Assembly: GCA_964561105.1 (NCBI GenBank)
Contig: CAZLOH010000023.1
Coordinates: 14,025-78,024 of the forward strand
From: JADLHS01 sp964561105
Lineage (GTDB): Bacteria > Verrucomicrobiota > Verrucomicrobiia > Limisphaerales > JADLHS01
Reading direction: 5' to 3'
Length of the DNA: 64,000 nucleotides
In this document: positions 1 through 7,350 of the stretch, one piece after another
Numbering within the stretch: the first letter of the stretch is position 1
Layout of the letters: each line of letters begins with the position of its first letter
Translations under genes and position numbers: made by a program
Notes under the pieces: model-generated
The model's database searches: none
The model's input: the letters and a program-made list of their open reading frames with translations, nothing else
Told to the model about the DNA's origin: nothing

Positions 1-406
1 CAAAACCCCTCCCCGGGCCTTGGGCCGCCCCCTGCCCGCCGGATGTGGCCAGCGGTTCAGCAACAACCTTCGCCAGCCGTCGCGTATAGTAGCCGCTCCC
101 ACAACCGATGTCCGCGACGACGTCGCCGGATTTGAGTTTCAACGCCGGCACGAGCAAGTCCGTCCGTTCCTCCTGTTGACGCTCGGGGCGTTCCAGCCAA
201 TCCGCCGCCTCATGCCCCATCACGTGCGCAATCTCCCGGCCCAGATAAAACTTCCCGATGCCATTCGGGTCATGGACTGCGCGCACTTCATAACGCGGCC
301 CGATTGCGGTTGCATTCGTTTCCGCTGCCCCTGTGGAACGAATCGCCAGCAGGCAGATGAACATCAGTGAAACGATTCGGGAGGCTGAACGGGTCGGGTT
401 GGCCAT
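1..406 (-). CDS. SAM-dependent methyltransferase, exported-type (3' end outside window)
   Basis: The reading frame opens at ATG 406 and runs off the left edge after about 135 residues. Residues 1-28 look like a signal peptide (basic start, hydrophobic VSLMFICLLAI, then STGAAE). A conserved stretch FYLGREIAHVMGHEAADWL follows, then the class I methyltransferase motif I, VADIGCGSGYYTRRLA, the SAM-binding glycine loop. Exported methyltransferases of this type are common in planctomycetes and verrucomicrobia; the substrate is unknown. It follows the universal stress gene by 31 bp on the same strand and may be the last gene of an mntH-usp-methyltransferase operon. After motif I the translation becomes Gly/Ala/Gln rich, so an insertion or frame error near the edge cannot be excluded. 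Confidence 0.75.
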   Translation of the reverse strand, partial: MANPTRSASRIVSLMFICLLAIRSTGAAETNATAIGPRYEVRAVHDPNGIGKFYLGREIAHVMGHEAADWLERPERQQEERTDLLVPALKLKSGDVVADIGCGSGYYTRRLAKVVAEPLATSGGQGAAQGPGRGF

Positions 407-437
407 CGCAGTTGGCAACGCGGTTCTTAACCGCCCG

Positions 438-866
438 CTATTTCGTTTCTCCCCGCACCAACAGGACGGGAATGTCCGTCTTGTGCCTGACTTCCCGAAT
501 GGTGCTGCCGTGAATGATGTCGCCCAGCAGACGATGGCCATGACTGCCCATCGCGATGAGATCGTACGGCTTGGCTTCCGCCACCTTGAGGATTTCCTGC
601 GGTGGATTACCCAAAGCCAGCAGCGTGTTGGTGGTTAATCCCCGGTCCCGCAGCTTCTGGGCTTCGCCTTCCAGATAGGCGCGGTCCGCCTTCATTTCGT
701 CGGACTCCGCGAGCTTAAGTTGATCGAAATGACGCGCGGCGAAACCATCCGCCACATGCAGCAGCAGCAGCTCCGAGTTCAGCCGGGTGGCCAGTCCGGC
801 AACGTGCGCCAGCAAACTCCGGTCGGCGGGACTGTTCTCCAGGGCAACTAGAATCTTGCGGTACAT
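438..866 (-). CDS. Universal stress protein, UspA family
   Basis: A 142-residue single-domain Usp. The start at 866 gives the typical opening MYRKILVALENS; an in-frame extension upstream would overlap the mntH end and is not Usp-like. The ATP-binding signature G-2x-G-9x-G-S is intact (G107, G110, G120-S121), followed by the terminal strand IPVLLVRG. The usual first-strand Asp is Glu here (E10). The gene begins 7 bp after the mntH stop and its GGGAAG ribosome site overlaps that stop, so the two are probably translationally coupled. The family binds ATP and acts in stress physiology in the cytoplasm; pairing with a metal transporter suggests metal or oxidative stress, which is inference. Confidence 0.9.
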   Translation of the reverse strand: MYRKILVALENSPADRSLLAHVAGLATRLNSELLLLHVADGFAARHFDQLKLAESDEMKADRAYLEGEAQKLRDRGLTTNTLLALGNPPQEILKVAEAKPYDLIAMGSHGHRLLGDIIHGSTIREVRHKTDIPVLLVRGETK

Positions 867-873
867 CGCTTCC

Positions 874-2274
874 CTATTCTGGTGACGGCAATCCGAGCGC
901 GCCATAAAACGACTTGAGCACGGAGGCCGGCACGAACGTATCAAACAGCAATTTCACGTTCAGCACAATGATAACCAGCGTCACGGTCCAGCCCAGGAAC
1001 TTGATCCACAGCGGATTCACAAACGCGCCCATCTTGGCCTTCTCGCCCGTGAACCGCATCAGCGGCCAGACTGCGAACCCGAGCTGCATGGACAGCACCA
1101 CCTGGCTGATGACCAGAAGCTGCGTGGTTTTGCTCTCGCCAAAGTAGCCGATGACACAAACCGCCGGCACGATGGCCACCCCGCGCGTGATCGCCCGGCG
1201 AAGCCACGGACGCAGCCGGATGTTCATAAATCCCTCCATGACGATCTGTCCCGCCAGCGTCCCGGTCAGCGTGGAGTTCTGACCCGAGGCCAGCAACGCC
1301 AGGGCAAACAGCACGCTGGCGGCGGTGGCCCCCAACACTCCCGGTAACAATTGGTAGGCGTCCTGGATTTCGGCCACGTCCCGATGACCGGACCAATGAA
1401 ACGCCGTCGCCGACAGCACCAGGATTGCGGCATTGATGAACAGGGCAAACATGAGCGCCACCGTCGAGTCAATTGTGGCGAACTTGATGGCTTCACGTTT
1501 GCCGCCGGCGTCCTGTTCGTATTTGCGCGTCTGCACCACGGACGAGTGCAGGTAGAGATTGTGCGGCATGACGGTGGCGCCGATGATTCCGATGGCGAGA
1601 TAGAGCATTCCCGGATGGGTGAGAATTTCCGGCCGGGGCACAAACCCAAGCACCACGCCGCCGAGGTCGGGCCGGGACAGGAAGAGTTCAATGACAAAGC
1701 AAGTGCCGATGGTGGCAATCAAAGTCACCACCAGCGCTTCCACGTAGCGAAACCCTTTCGCTTGCAGATACAGCACGATCAGCACATCCGCCGCCGTGAT
1801 GATGCACCCCCAAACCAGCGGAATCCCGAATAACAATTGCAGGGCGATGGCCGAACCGACGACCTCCGCCAGATCACAAGCGGCGATCGCGATCTCGCAG
1901 AGAATCCACAAGAACCATACTGTCGGAGTCGAGTAATGATCACGGCAGGCTTGCGCAAGATCGCGGCCGGTGGCCACCCCGAGTTTGACGCTCAAGTGCT
2001 GAAGCAGGATCGCCATCAGATTGGAAATCATGATGACGGAAAGCAGCGTGTAGCCGAATTGCGCGCCGCCCGCGAGATCGGTCGCCCAATTGCCGGGGTC
2101 CATGTAACCAACGGCCACAAGAAAACCGGGGCCGGAGAACGCCCACAGCTTGCGCCAAAAACCGGCGGACTTGGGCACGGCGATGCTCCGATGCACTTCC
2201 GGCAGGCTGGGCGATTGACTTGTGCGCTGCCAACCCGCCGTCGGGTCGGGTTTGGTCGCTTCATCAATCTTCAC
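874..2274 (-). CDS. mntH: Nramp-family divalent metal transporter
   Basis: A 466-residue inner-membrane protein with about eleven hydrophobic segments. Both Nramp signatures are present: DPGNW at residues 59-63 in the first transmembrane helix and MPHN at 236-239 in the sixth, the residues that coordinate Mn2+ or Fe2+. It imports divalent metal with protons. The N-terminal 40 residues are polar, as in many bacterial members. A universal stress gene follows after 7 bp. A palindromic site 43 bp upstream could be the operator of an MntR/DtxR- or Fur-type regulator. Family assignment is secure; the choice of Mn over Fe is inferred from the family. Confidence 0.95.
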   Translation of the reverse strand: MKIDEATKPDPTAGWQRTSQSPSLPEVHRSIAVPKSAGFWRKLWAFSGPGFLVAVGYMDPGNWATDLAGGAQFGYTLLSVIMISNLMAILLQHLSVKLGVATGRDLAQACRDHYSTPTVWFLWILCEIAIAACDLAEVVGSAIALQLLFGIPLVWGCIITAADVLIVLYLQAKGFRYVEALVVTLIATIGTCFVIELFLSRPDLGGVVLGFVPRPEILTHPGMLYLAIGIIGATVMPHNLYLHSSVVQTRKYEQDAGGKREAIKFATIDSTVALMFALFINAAILVLSATAFHWSGHRDVAEIQDAYQLLPGVLGATAASVLFALALLASGQNSTLTGTLAGQIVMEGFMNIRLRPWLRRAITRGVAIVPAVCVIGYFGESKTTQLLVISQVVLSMQLGFAVWPLMRFTGEKAKMGAFVNPLWIKFLGWTVTLVIIVLNVKLLFDTFVPASVLKSFYGALGLPSPE

Positions 2275-2623
2275 GCGCGCACTTTAGCAGGAGCTGTGTT
2301 TGCAGCAAGTAATAAAGTTAGATGCAACTAACACTGATGAACCACCCAACTTCAACTGAGTTCCGAACCAGCCCGCAGCTCGAGATTAACTGAACAGATT
2401 TCTCCATGACTCGCTTCGTTGCCCCGCCCAAAAATCCCGCTGCGTCGTCCGCCGCTTGGAAGTTTGGTGTTTGGTGTTTGGTGTTTGGGACGCAGTGCTT
2501 CATCCGGATTGACACCGGTTCAAACAGCCCGCTCTGCTGCCTTCCGCGTATCTGTGTGACCCGAATTCCACGTAAATTTTTTTGTCACTTGCCAACCGAC
2601 ACCGGTTTCGTGTCTCGTTTGGG
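2275..2623. other. Divergent mntH/uppP intergenic region with heptamer tandem repeat
   Basis: This 349-bp divergent region holds the mntH palindrome and, at about 2459-2490, a perfect tandem repeat of the heptamer TTTGGTG (four units). The minus reading CCAAACA recurs in text-like simple repeats elsewhere in the window. No convincing gene is seen here. Confidence 0.5.
2317..2332. promoter_or_regulatory. Palindromic candidate metalloregulator operator upstream of mntH
   Basis: The sequence GTTAGATGCAACTAAC is a near-perfect palindrome: 5-bp arms GTTAG/CTAAC with a partly symmetric 6-bp centre. It lies 43 bp upstream of the mntH start in an AT-richer stretch suitable for a promoter. DtxR/MntR-type repressors bind palindromes of similar size, and mntH is a classical target. 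No regulator gene is in the window, so the assignment is inference. Confidence 0.4.
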
Positions 2624-3403
2624 ATGCCTGACTGGATTGCGGTTGTCATCTTGGGAATCATCGAGGGAGTCACTGAGTTCCTACCGGTTTCCTCCACCGG
2701 CCACCTGTTGCTGGCGGAGCACTGGCTGGGTACGCGCAGCGAACTGTTCAACGTAGTGATCCAATCCGGCGCCGTCGTGGCCGTGCTGGCGGTGTTTGCC
2801 AGTCGCGCCAGGTCGTTGTTGTTTGGCTGGCGCGAGCCAGCGAACCGCGATTATCTGGCCAAACTGGCGGCGGCATTCGTGTTGACCGCCATCGGCGGAC
2901 TCGCTCTGAAAAAGGCCGGATTGAAGTTGCCCGAAGCGGTCGCGCCGATCGCGTGGGCGACGCTCGTCGGCGGCGTGTTGTTTGTGCTTGTGGAATGGTG
3001 GCTCCGCGGACGGAAGTCCACGGAAGCTGTCTCCTGGACCGTCGCGATTGCCGTTGGCCTGTCGCAACTCGTCGCCGTTGCGTTTCCCGGGGCTTCCCGC
3101 TCGGGCACGACCATCCTGATTGCGCTGGTGCTGGGTTTGAGTCGAAGTTCAGCGACCGAGTTTTCGTTCCTGCTCGGCATTCCCACGTTGCTCGCGGCGG
3201 GCGCGAAAGAAACTCTTGACGCGCTGAAGGGTCACGCGCCACACGAACCGTGGACGCTCGTCCTGCTCGGCACCGTCGTCGCGGCAGTGGTGGCGTTTGT
3301 CGTCGTGCGCTGGCTGCTGGGTTACATCCGCCATCACACGTTCACCCCGTTCGGCTGGTATCGCATCGCCGTCGGCCTGGCCATCCTGCTCCTGTTGCGG
3401 TAG
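2624..3403 (+). CDS. uppP: Undecaprenyl-diphosphatase
   Basis: A 259-residue polytopic membrane protein of the BacA/UppP family, which dephosphorylates undecaprenyl diphosphate to recycle the lipid carrier for peptidoglycan synthesis. Both active-site motifs are intact: E14 in EGVTEFLPVSSTGH (residues 14-27) and GASRSGTT at 156-163, where the Arg and Ser are catalytic. ATG 2624 is chosen because the family starts MxDW; an in-frame TTG 42 bp upstream adds only polar residues. It ends 4 bp from the convergent LysM gene. Confidence 0.95.
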   Translation: MPDWIAVVILGIIEGVTEFLPVSSTGHLLLAEHWLGTRSELFNVVIQSGAVVAVLAVFASRARSLLFGWREPANRDYLAKLAAAFVLTAIGGLALKKAGLKLPEAVAPIAWATLVGGVLFVLVEWWLRGRKSTEAVSWTVAIAVGLSQLVAVAFPGASRSGTTILIALVLGLSRSSATEFSFLLGIPTLLAAGAKETLDALKGHAPHEPWTLVLLGTVVAAVVAFVVVRWLLGYIRHHTFTPFGWYRIAVGLAILLLLR

Positions 3404-3407
3404 CTCG

Positions 3408-3977
3408 TTATTTTTCGACCAACGGAATAAAAATCTTCTGTCCGACTTTTAACTTGAGCGGATCAAGGCCCGGGTTCGCCTTCTGGATGAGTTCGGCCGT
3501 CAGCTTGAGGTTTTTCTCCTTGTTATACGCGGAGGCAATGCTGGACAACGTGTCACCGGAGGCAATCGTGTGTTCGATGGCTTTGTCCGGCAGATCTGAA
3601 CGCGAACCGCCGGAACTCGTCCTGGGCGGTGGCGCAACCACCGGTGCCTTGGCGATCTTTTCAATCGCCTTAAGGATGACTTCGCGATCCGTCTTGCGGT
3701 TGTCCTCGACCTCCTGGACCTGCTTGGCCAGGGCGCGCAGGTCTTCCTGGCTCGCGAAGTTGCCCTTCGGCTGGTTTTGAAGCTGTTCGCGCAGAGTCTG
3801 CACCTCGCGCATCAGTGAATCAATCTGCCGTTTTTGATTCGCCTTGTCTTCGAGGAGATCCTGCACGTAACCGTTCAATTGATTGACGCGTTCATTGAGC
3901 GCTGCCACGTCCTGGGCGGGCAACTTGAAGGTCGCCAGCGTGGTCAGCACCGTGAGCCAAAGAAAAATTCGTTTCAT
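3408..3977 (-). CDS. Exported LysM-domain protein with coiled coil
   Basis: A 189-residue protein starting MKRIFLWLTVLTTLATFKLPAQ, a signal peptide; the longer frame upstream is unlikely. Residues about 25-105 form a heptad-rich coiled coil (LNERVNQLNGYVQDLLEDKANQ onward). A Pro-rich linker leads to a C-terminal LysM domain (IASGDTLSSIASAYNKE ... GLDPLKLKVGQKIFIPL), which binds N-acetylglucosamine polymers in peptidoglycan. It probably acts in the periplasm or at the cell wall. The ISKra4-like element begins about 60 bp upstream of the start, so the native promoter may have been displaced to beyond 5773. Confidence 0.85.
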   Translation of the reverse strand: MKRIFLWLTVLTTLATFKLPAQDVAALNERVNQLNGYVQDLLEDKANQKRQIDSLMREVQTLREQLQNQPKGNFASQEDLRALAKQVQEVEDNRKTDREVILKAIEKIAKAPVVAPPPRTSSGGSRSDLPDKAIEHTIASGDTLSSIASAYNKEKNLKLTAELIQKANPGLDPLKLKVGQKIFIPLVEK

Positions 3978-4094
3978 GTGCCGACAATAAGAAGCCGGCG
4001 AAAAAGGCGCAAGCGAATCGGCGACGAAAATTGGCCGTTGGGTGTGAGACAAAATTCTTCGAGTGGGGTTTTTGGCTGGTTTTTTGAGATGTGG

Positions 4095-4114
4095 ATGCCT
4101 AGTGTGCTAGGCAT
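4095..4114 (+). promoter_or_regulatory. Hairpin directly before the transposase start codon
   Basis: ATGCCTAG-TGTG-CTAGGCAT is a perfect 8-bp stem with a 4-nt loop ending 2 nt before ATG 4117. No Shine-Dalgarno sequence is visible. Such a stem would hinder initiation on read-through transcripts from flanking genes, as known for other insertion sequences; the function here is inference. Confidence 0.5.
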
Positions 4115-4116
4115 AC

Positions 4117-5741
4117 ATGAATCAATCCAAGAAAACTCATCTCCTGGAACAGATCGCCGCCATCCCTGCCATGGAGCGGGGCAAACTCTCCCCCCATGCC
4201 TCGGGCCGGCATCAAAAACTCCAATGCTGGCAGGAGGGCAAGAATCACACCCGGCATGTCGCGGCGGACGAACTGCCCGCAGTGGAAGGCGCACTCGCAG
4301 GCTATGCCCAATACCGGCAACTGACCGCGGAGTATGCGGACCTGGTCATCCAGGAAACCCGTCAAAACATCGCGGCCGCAAAAAAAAAGAACTGCTCCCG
4401 CCCCCCGCCCTCCTCGCCCAGGAAGAAGAAATCCAGCAACTGATCGCCCGCTTTGAATCCGGCGAGTTGCAGGGCCAGGGCGTCGCCCAACTGGAAATCC
4501 TGGTGCGGACGGCGGTGTTCAAATCCGCCAACGCCCTGGTCGGTTGGTTGCTGCAGAAAGCGGCGGATCGGGCCGATGCCGGCTATCAGCCCAAAGCCGG
4601 CCAGACTCGCAAGGGGCGGGAAACCATCGGGGTGCAAGGGATATTTGGCCGCTTCCAGCTGGAGCGGGATTACTACTACCACCCCGGCAAGGATCAAGGC
4701 CACCATCCCGCGGATGCCGCCCTGGGTTTGGAAGTGGGCTATACGCCGGCCCTGGCCAAGCTGATCTGTCTGGAGGGGGCCGACGAGCCAACCTACCTGA
4801 AAGCCGAGCGGCATCTGGAGCAGACCGGTGGCATTACGGTTTCGGCGCGGCAAATTCAACGGGTCGTGCAACGCGTCGGCAGCCGTGCGCAACAATGGCA
4901 GGCCCGCGAGCGCCCACCCGGCGAGTGCGACGCGCCGGTCCTGTATGTCAGTGCCGACGGCACGGGCGTGCCGATGACCGCCCCGGAGTTAAAAGGCCGG
5001 CGCGGCAAGCAGGCCGACGGCACGGCCAAGACGCGCCAGGTGTATCTGGGCTGCGTCTTCACCCAGCACCGGAGAGATGAGCACGGCCATCCAGTGCGGG
5101 ACTATGAATCCACGACCTACGTTTCGAGTTTCCAATCCATTGATGAATTCGGGCCGTTGTTGCGGCAGGAAGCCCTGGGCCGCGGGATGGGCAGCGCGGG
5201 CAAGGTGGTGTTGCTGATTGACGGCGCGGCGGGCCTGGAAAACATGGGCCGGCTGTGCTTCAAGGACTGTGTGCAGATCGTGGATTTCTACCACGCGATG
5301 GAACACGCCGGCCACGTGTTGGAGGCGTGGCTGGGCAAAGGCCATCCCGATTATCAGAAGCACTTGCGTCGTTGGGCCAAACGGTTGCTCAAAGACAAGG
5401 TTCAGGCGTTGATTCAGGAGACGCGCCAGCAGTGTGCGGGCACGGCGCAGGAAGCGGCGGTGGAACAGGCCCTGGGATACTTCGTCCGCAACGTGAGCCG
5501 GATGCACTACGGCACGTTCCGGGCGGCGGGCTGGTTCATCGGCTCGGGCGTGGTGGAAGCGGGTTGCAAGACCGTCATTGGGGGGCGGTGCAAACAATCC
5601 GGCATGTTCTGGTCGAAGTCCGGTGCCGAAAACATCCTCGCGCTGCGCTGCCTTCAGAGCAGCCGGAGACTCGAGGACTTCTGGAAATACCGACTCAACC
5701 AACACGCCGCTCGCAACGACGCCCTACCGCTGGCGGCATAA
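4117..5741 (+). CDS. ISKra4-family transposase, made by -1 frameshift
   Basis: Two overlapping frames form one protein of about 541 residues. The first frame (4117-4443) gives an N-terminal 108-residue product. The second is open through the overlap to the stop at 5739-5741. The nine-A run 4380-4388 followed by G is read GCA AAA AAA AAG, so it holds the classical -1 slippery heptamer A AAA AAG in the right phase. A -1 slip continues into ELLPPPALLAQEEEIQ. The main part has the DDE-type features of ISKra4 transposases: VSADGTGVPM, LLIDGAAGLENM, IVDFYHAMEH, and the C-terminal GSGVVEAGCKTVIGGRCKQS. No internal stop is present, so it is probably active. Confidence 0.85.
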
Positions 5742-5838
5742 TGGAAGAATTTTGTCTCACACCCTTGGCCGTTGCGCTTGGGCGATTGGGGCTGGGGTTG
5801 AAGAACGCACCGGGAGGCTCGGCAACGTGGATTGAAAG

Positions 5839-5914
<76 letters not shown>

Positions 5915-5931
5915 GGGTAACACGGCGAATC

Positions 5932-5960
5932 ATTGAACGAGTTCAATCGTTCGTTGGCAA
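5932..5960 (-). promoter_or_regulatory. Candidate sigma-70 promoter for tRNA-Phe
   Basis: On the minus strand TTGCCA (5960-5955) and TTCAAT (5937-5932) are separated by 17 bp. This places transcription start about 10 bp before the tRNA. The -10 match is moderate. Confidence 0.35.
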
Positions 5961-5983
5961 GGCAATTAGCGCCGGAATTTTTC

Positions 5984-6011
5984 GTGACACCCCATGTTTG
6001 TTGACTACAAT
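5984..6011 (+). promoter_or_regulatory. Candidate sigma-70 promoter for tRNA-Glu
   Basis: GTGACA at 5984-5989 and TACAAT at 6006-6011 are 16 bp apart. The expected start at about 6018 lies 7 bp before the tRNA at 6025. Position and fit are good for a stable RNA promoter. Confidence 0.5.
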
Positions 6012-6024
6012 GCCGGCCCTTTGT

Positions 6025-6099
6025 GACCCTATGGTCTAGCGGTTAGGACACCTCCCTTTCACGGAGGTAGCCCGGGTTCGAGTCCCGGTAGGGTCGCCA
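6025..6099 (+). tRNA. tRNA-Glu (TTC)
   Basis: The acceptor stem GACCCTA/TAGGGTC, discriminator G and encoded CCA (6097-6099) are present. The anticodon stem CCTCC/GGAGG carries loop CTTTCAC, giving anticodon UUC. The T-arm CCGGG-TTCGAGT-CCCGG is perfect. Length is 75 nt with CCA. Confidence 0.96.
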
Positions 6100-6274
6100 G
6101 CTTCTTCAACGCCGGGTCACAGCGAATTCTCCAAGGCCGGTCCAAGCGATTGAAAGCACTTCGTTCGTACTCCCGCTCGATCAGTCCGGCAGAGGCGGTT
6201 GAACTTTTTCAGTTCGATCCCATCAGCGGCTACGGCTCGACACCGCCTTCAACGCGATTCGCACTTTGCCGGGG

Positions 6275-6661
6275 TCAGTTACCCTGCCCGTGTGATCGCT
6301 GCCGCACCGCCAGGTAGCGGTCCAATTCGGCGATGTCCTTGAACACCGCCACGCCCGGGAGTGACTTCATGATCTCGAAGACCTCCTGGATTTGCGGCTG
6401 CAGGTTCACGAACGAAGTCTGGCCGCCGCGCTCCTTGAGGGTCTTCCGGGTACTCGAGAACACCCGCAGGCCGGCGCTGCTGATGAATTTCAATTGCGCC
6501 AGGTCAAACACGATGTCTTTGACCGGACCACCCAGCACCGGCGTGAGTTGCTTCTCCAGTTCCGGGGCGGTGGCCGTGTCGAGGCTGCCGGTCAGTTTGA
6601 CCGTGACCGCGCCCGCGCCCTGGCCCGCGATAGCTTTTTGGATTTGAATTTCAAGTGGCAT
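6275..6661 (-). CDS. STAS-domain anti-anti-sigma factor (first copy)
   Basis: A 128-residue SpoIIAA/RsbV-like protein starting MPLEIQIQKA; an upstream in-frame extension has no family similarity. The STAS core reads VKLTGSLDTATAPELEKQL, then FDLAQLKFISSAGLRVF, where the Ser pair 61-62 holds the phosphoacceptor that partner kinases modify. It is the last gene of the phosphorelay cluster, separated from its paralogue by 257 bp containing a palindromic repeat. In partner switching the unphosphorylated STAS protein sequesters a HATPase-domain kinase; the REC-PP2C-HATPase protein upstream is the obvious partner. Confidence 0.9.
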   Translation of the reverse strand: MPLEIQIQKAIAGQGAGAVTVKLTGSLDTATAPELEKQLTPVLGGPVKDIVFDLAQLKFISSAGLRVFSSTRKTLKERGGQTSFVNLQPQIQEVFEIMKSLPGVAVFKDIAELDRYLAVRQRSHGQGN

Positions 6662-6798
6662 ACGATTCGGTGATTTGGTTTCCGTGCTTAAATCTTGCTG
6701 GCCAAGGTTATTTCTCCGCCGCCGCCGACACAAGCCGCTTCGTCAGACCGAAATTGCTGCCGCCTCCGCACCGACTGGCGGTCGAGACTCCCAAGTCC

Positions 6799-6870
6799 GT
6801 AGCCGCGGAGGTGACGAGGCGGAGGGTTCTATTCCTTCAAGCGCTTCCGCCTCCTCACGTCGGCGGCTAC
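6799..6870. repeat. Family R1 palindromic repeat, intergenic copy
   Basis: A 72-bp imperfect hairpin with 25-bp arms (6799-6823 and 6846-6870) matching at 22 of 25 positions, each arm starting GTAGCCGC. It lies between the two STAS genes. Related copies are at 7774-7841, 13755-13826, 42955-43022 and 55962-56030, with half copies at 13619-13645 and 38131-38154. Confidence 0.85.
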
Positions 6871-6918
6871 ACGGACGGTGGAGTTTTGAAACCGCTGCTT
6901 GTTTGGAGTTGCCCGCCT

Positions 6919-7317
6919 TCACTTCTGCGTGCCGGGCCAGTAGTTCGGACGGGGCCGGGTGGCCAGGTAACGGTCCAGCGCCTCGATGTCCTTGAACACG
7001 CCGATGCCCGGCAGCGACTGGATGATGGCAAACACCTCCTCCACCTGGGGCTGCATATTGATGAACGACGCGTGGCCGCCACCGCGCGCCACCATCTGTT
7101 TGCGGGCCACCTGGAAGATGCGCAAGCCCGCACTGCTGACGAATTTGAGTTCGGCGAGGTCGAACAGCAGATCGTTGACCGGTTTGGCGAGGCACGCCGT
7201 CAACTGGCGGTCCAGTTCCGGGGCGGTCTCGGTGTCCAGACTGCCGGCGAGTTTGATGGTCACCACGCCCGCGTGCCGGGGATCGGTGTTGTTGAGGATT
7301 TCAATGGATAACGGCAT
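6919..7317 (-). CDS. STAS-domain anti-anti-sigma factor (second copy)
   Basis: A 132-residue paralogue of the downstream STAS protein: MPLSIEILNN, IKLAGSLDTETAPELDRQL, FDLAELKFVSSAGLRIF. The Ser pair at 61-62 is conserved, so both copies can probably be phosphorylated. It starts 33 bp after the REC-PP2C-HATPase stop and is surely co-transcribed with it. Two STAS proteins behind one kinase/phosphatase suggest two outputs or competition for one partner; that is inference. Confidence 0.9.
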   Translation of the reverse strand: MPLSIEILNNTDPRHAGVVTIKLAGSLDTETAPELDRQLTACLAKPVNDLLFDLAELKFVSSAGLRIFQVARKQMVARGGGHASFINMQPQVEEVFAIIQSLPGIGVFKDIEALDRYLATRPRPNYWPGTQK

Positions 7318-7350
7318 AGCTTTGGTTGGTTGATGGTGTTGGTTGGCGGT

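Larger units (their letters stand above)
4031..5773. mobile_element. ISKra4-family insertion sequence, complete, with target duplication
   Basis: The element spans 4040-5764 (1725 bp). Its ends are perfect 21-bp inverted repeats (4040-4060 and 5744-5764, beginning GGGTGTGAGAC). It is flanked by the exact 9-bp direct repeat TTGGCCGTT at 4031-4039 and 5765-5773, the target duplication. Perfect ends and duplication imply a recent insertion. It contains one transposase gene in two frames. It sits between the LysM gene and that gene's original upstream region. Confidence 0.95.
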
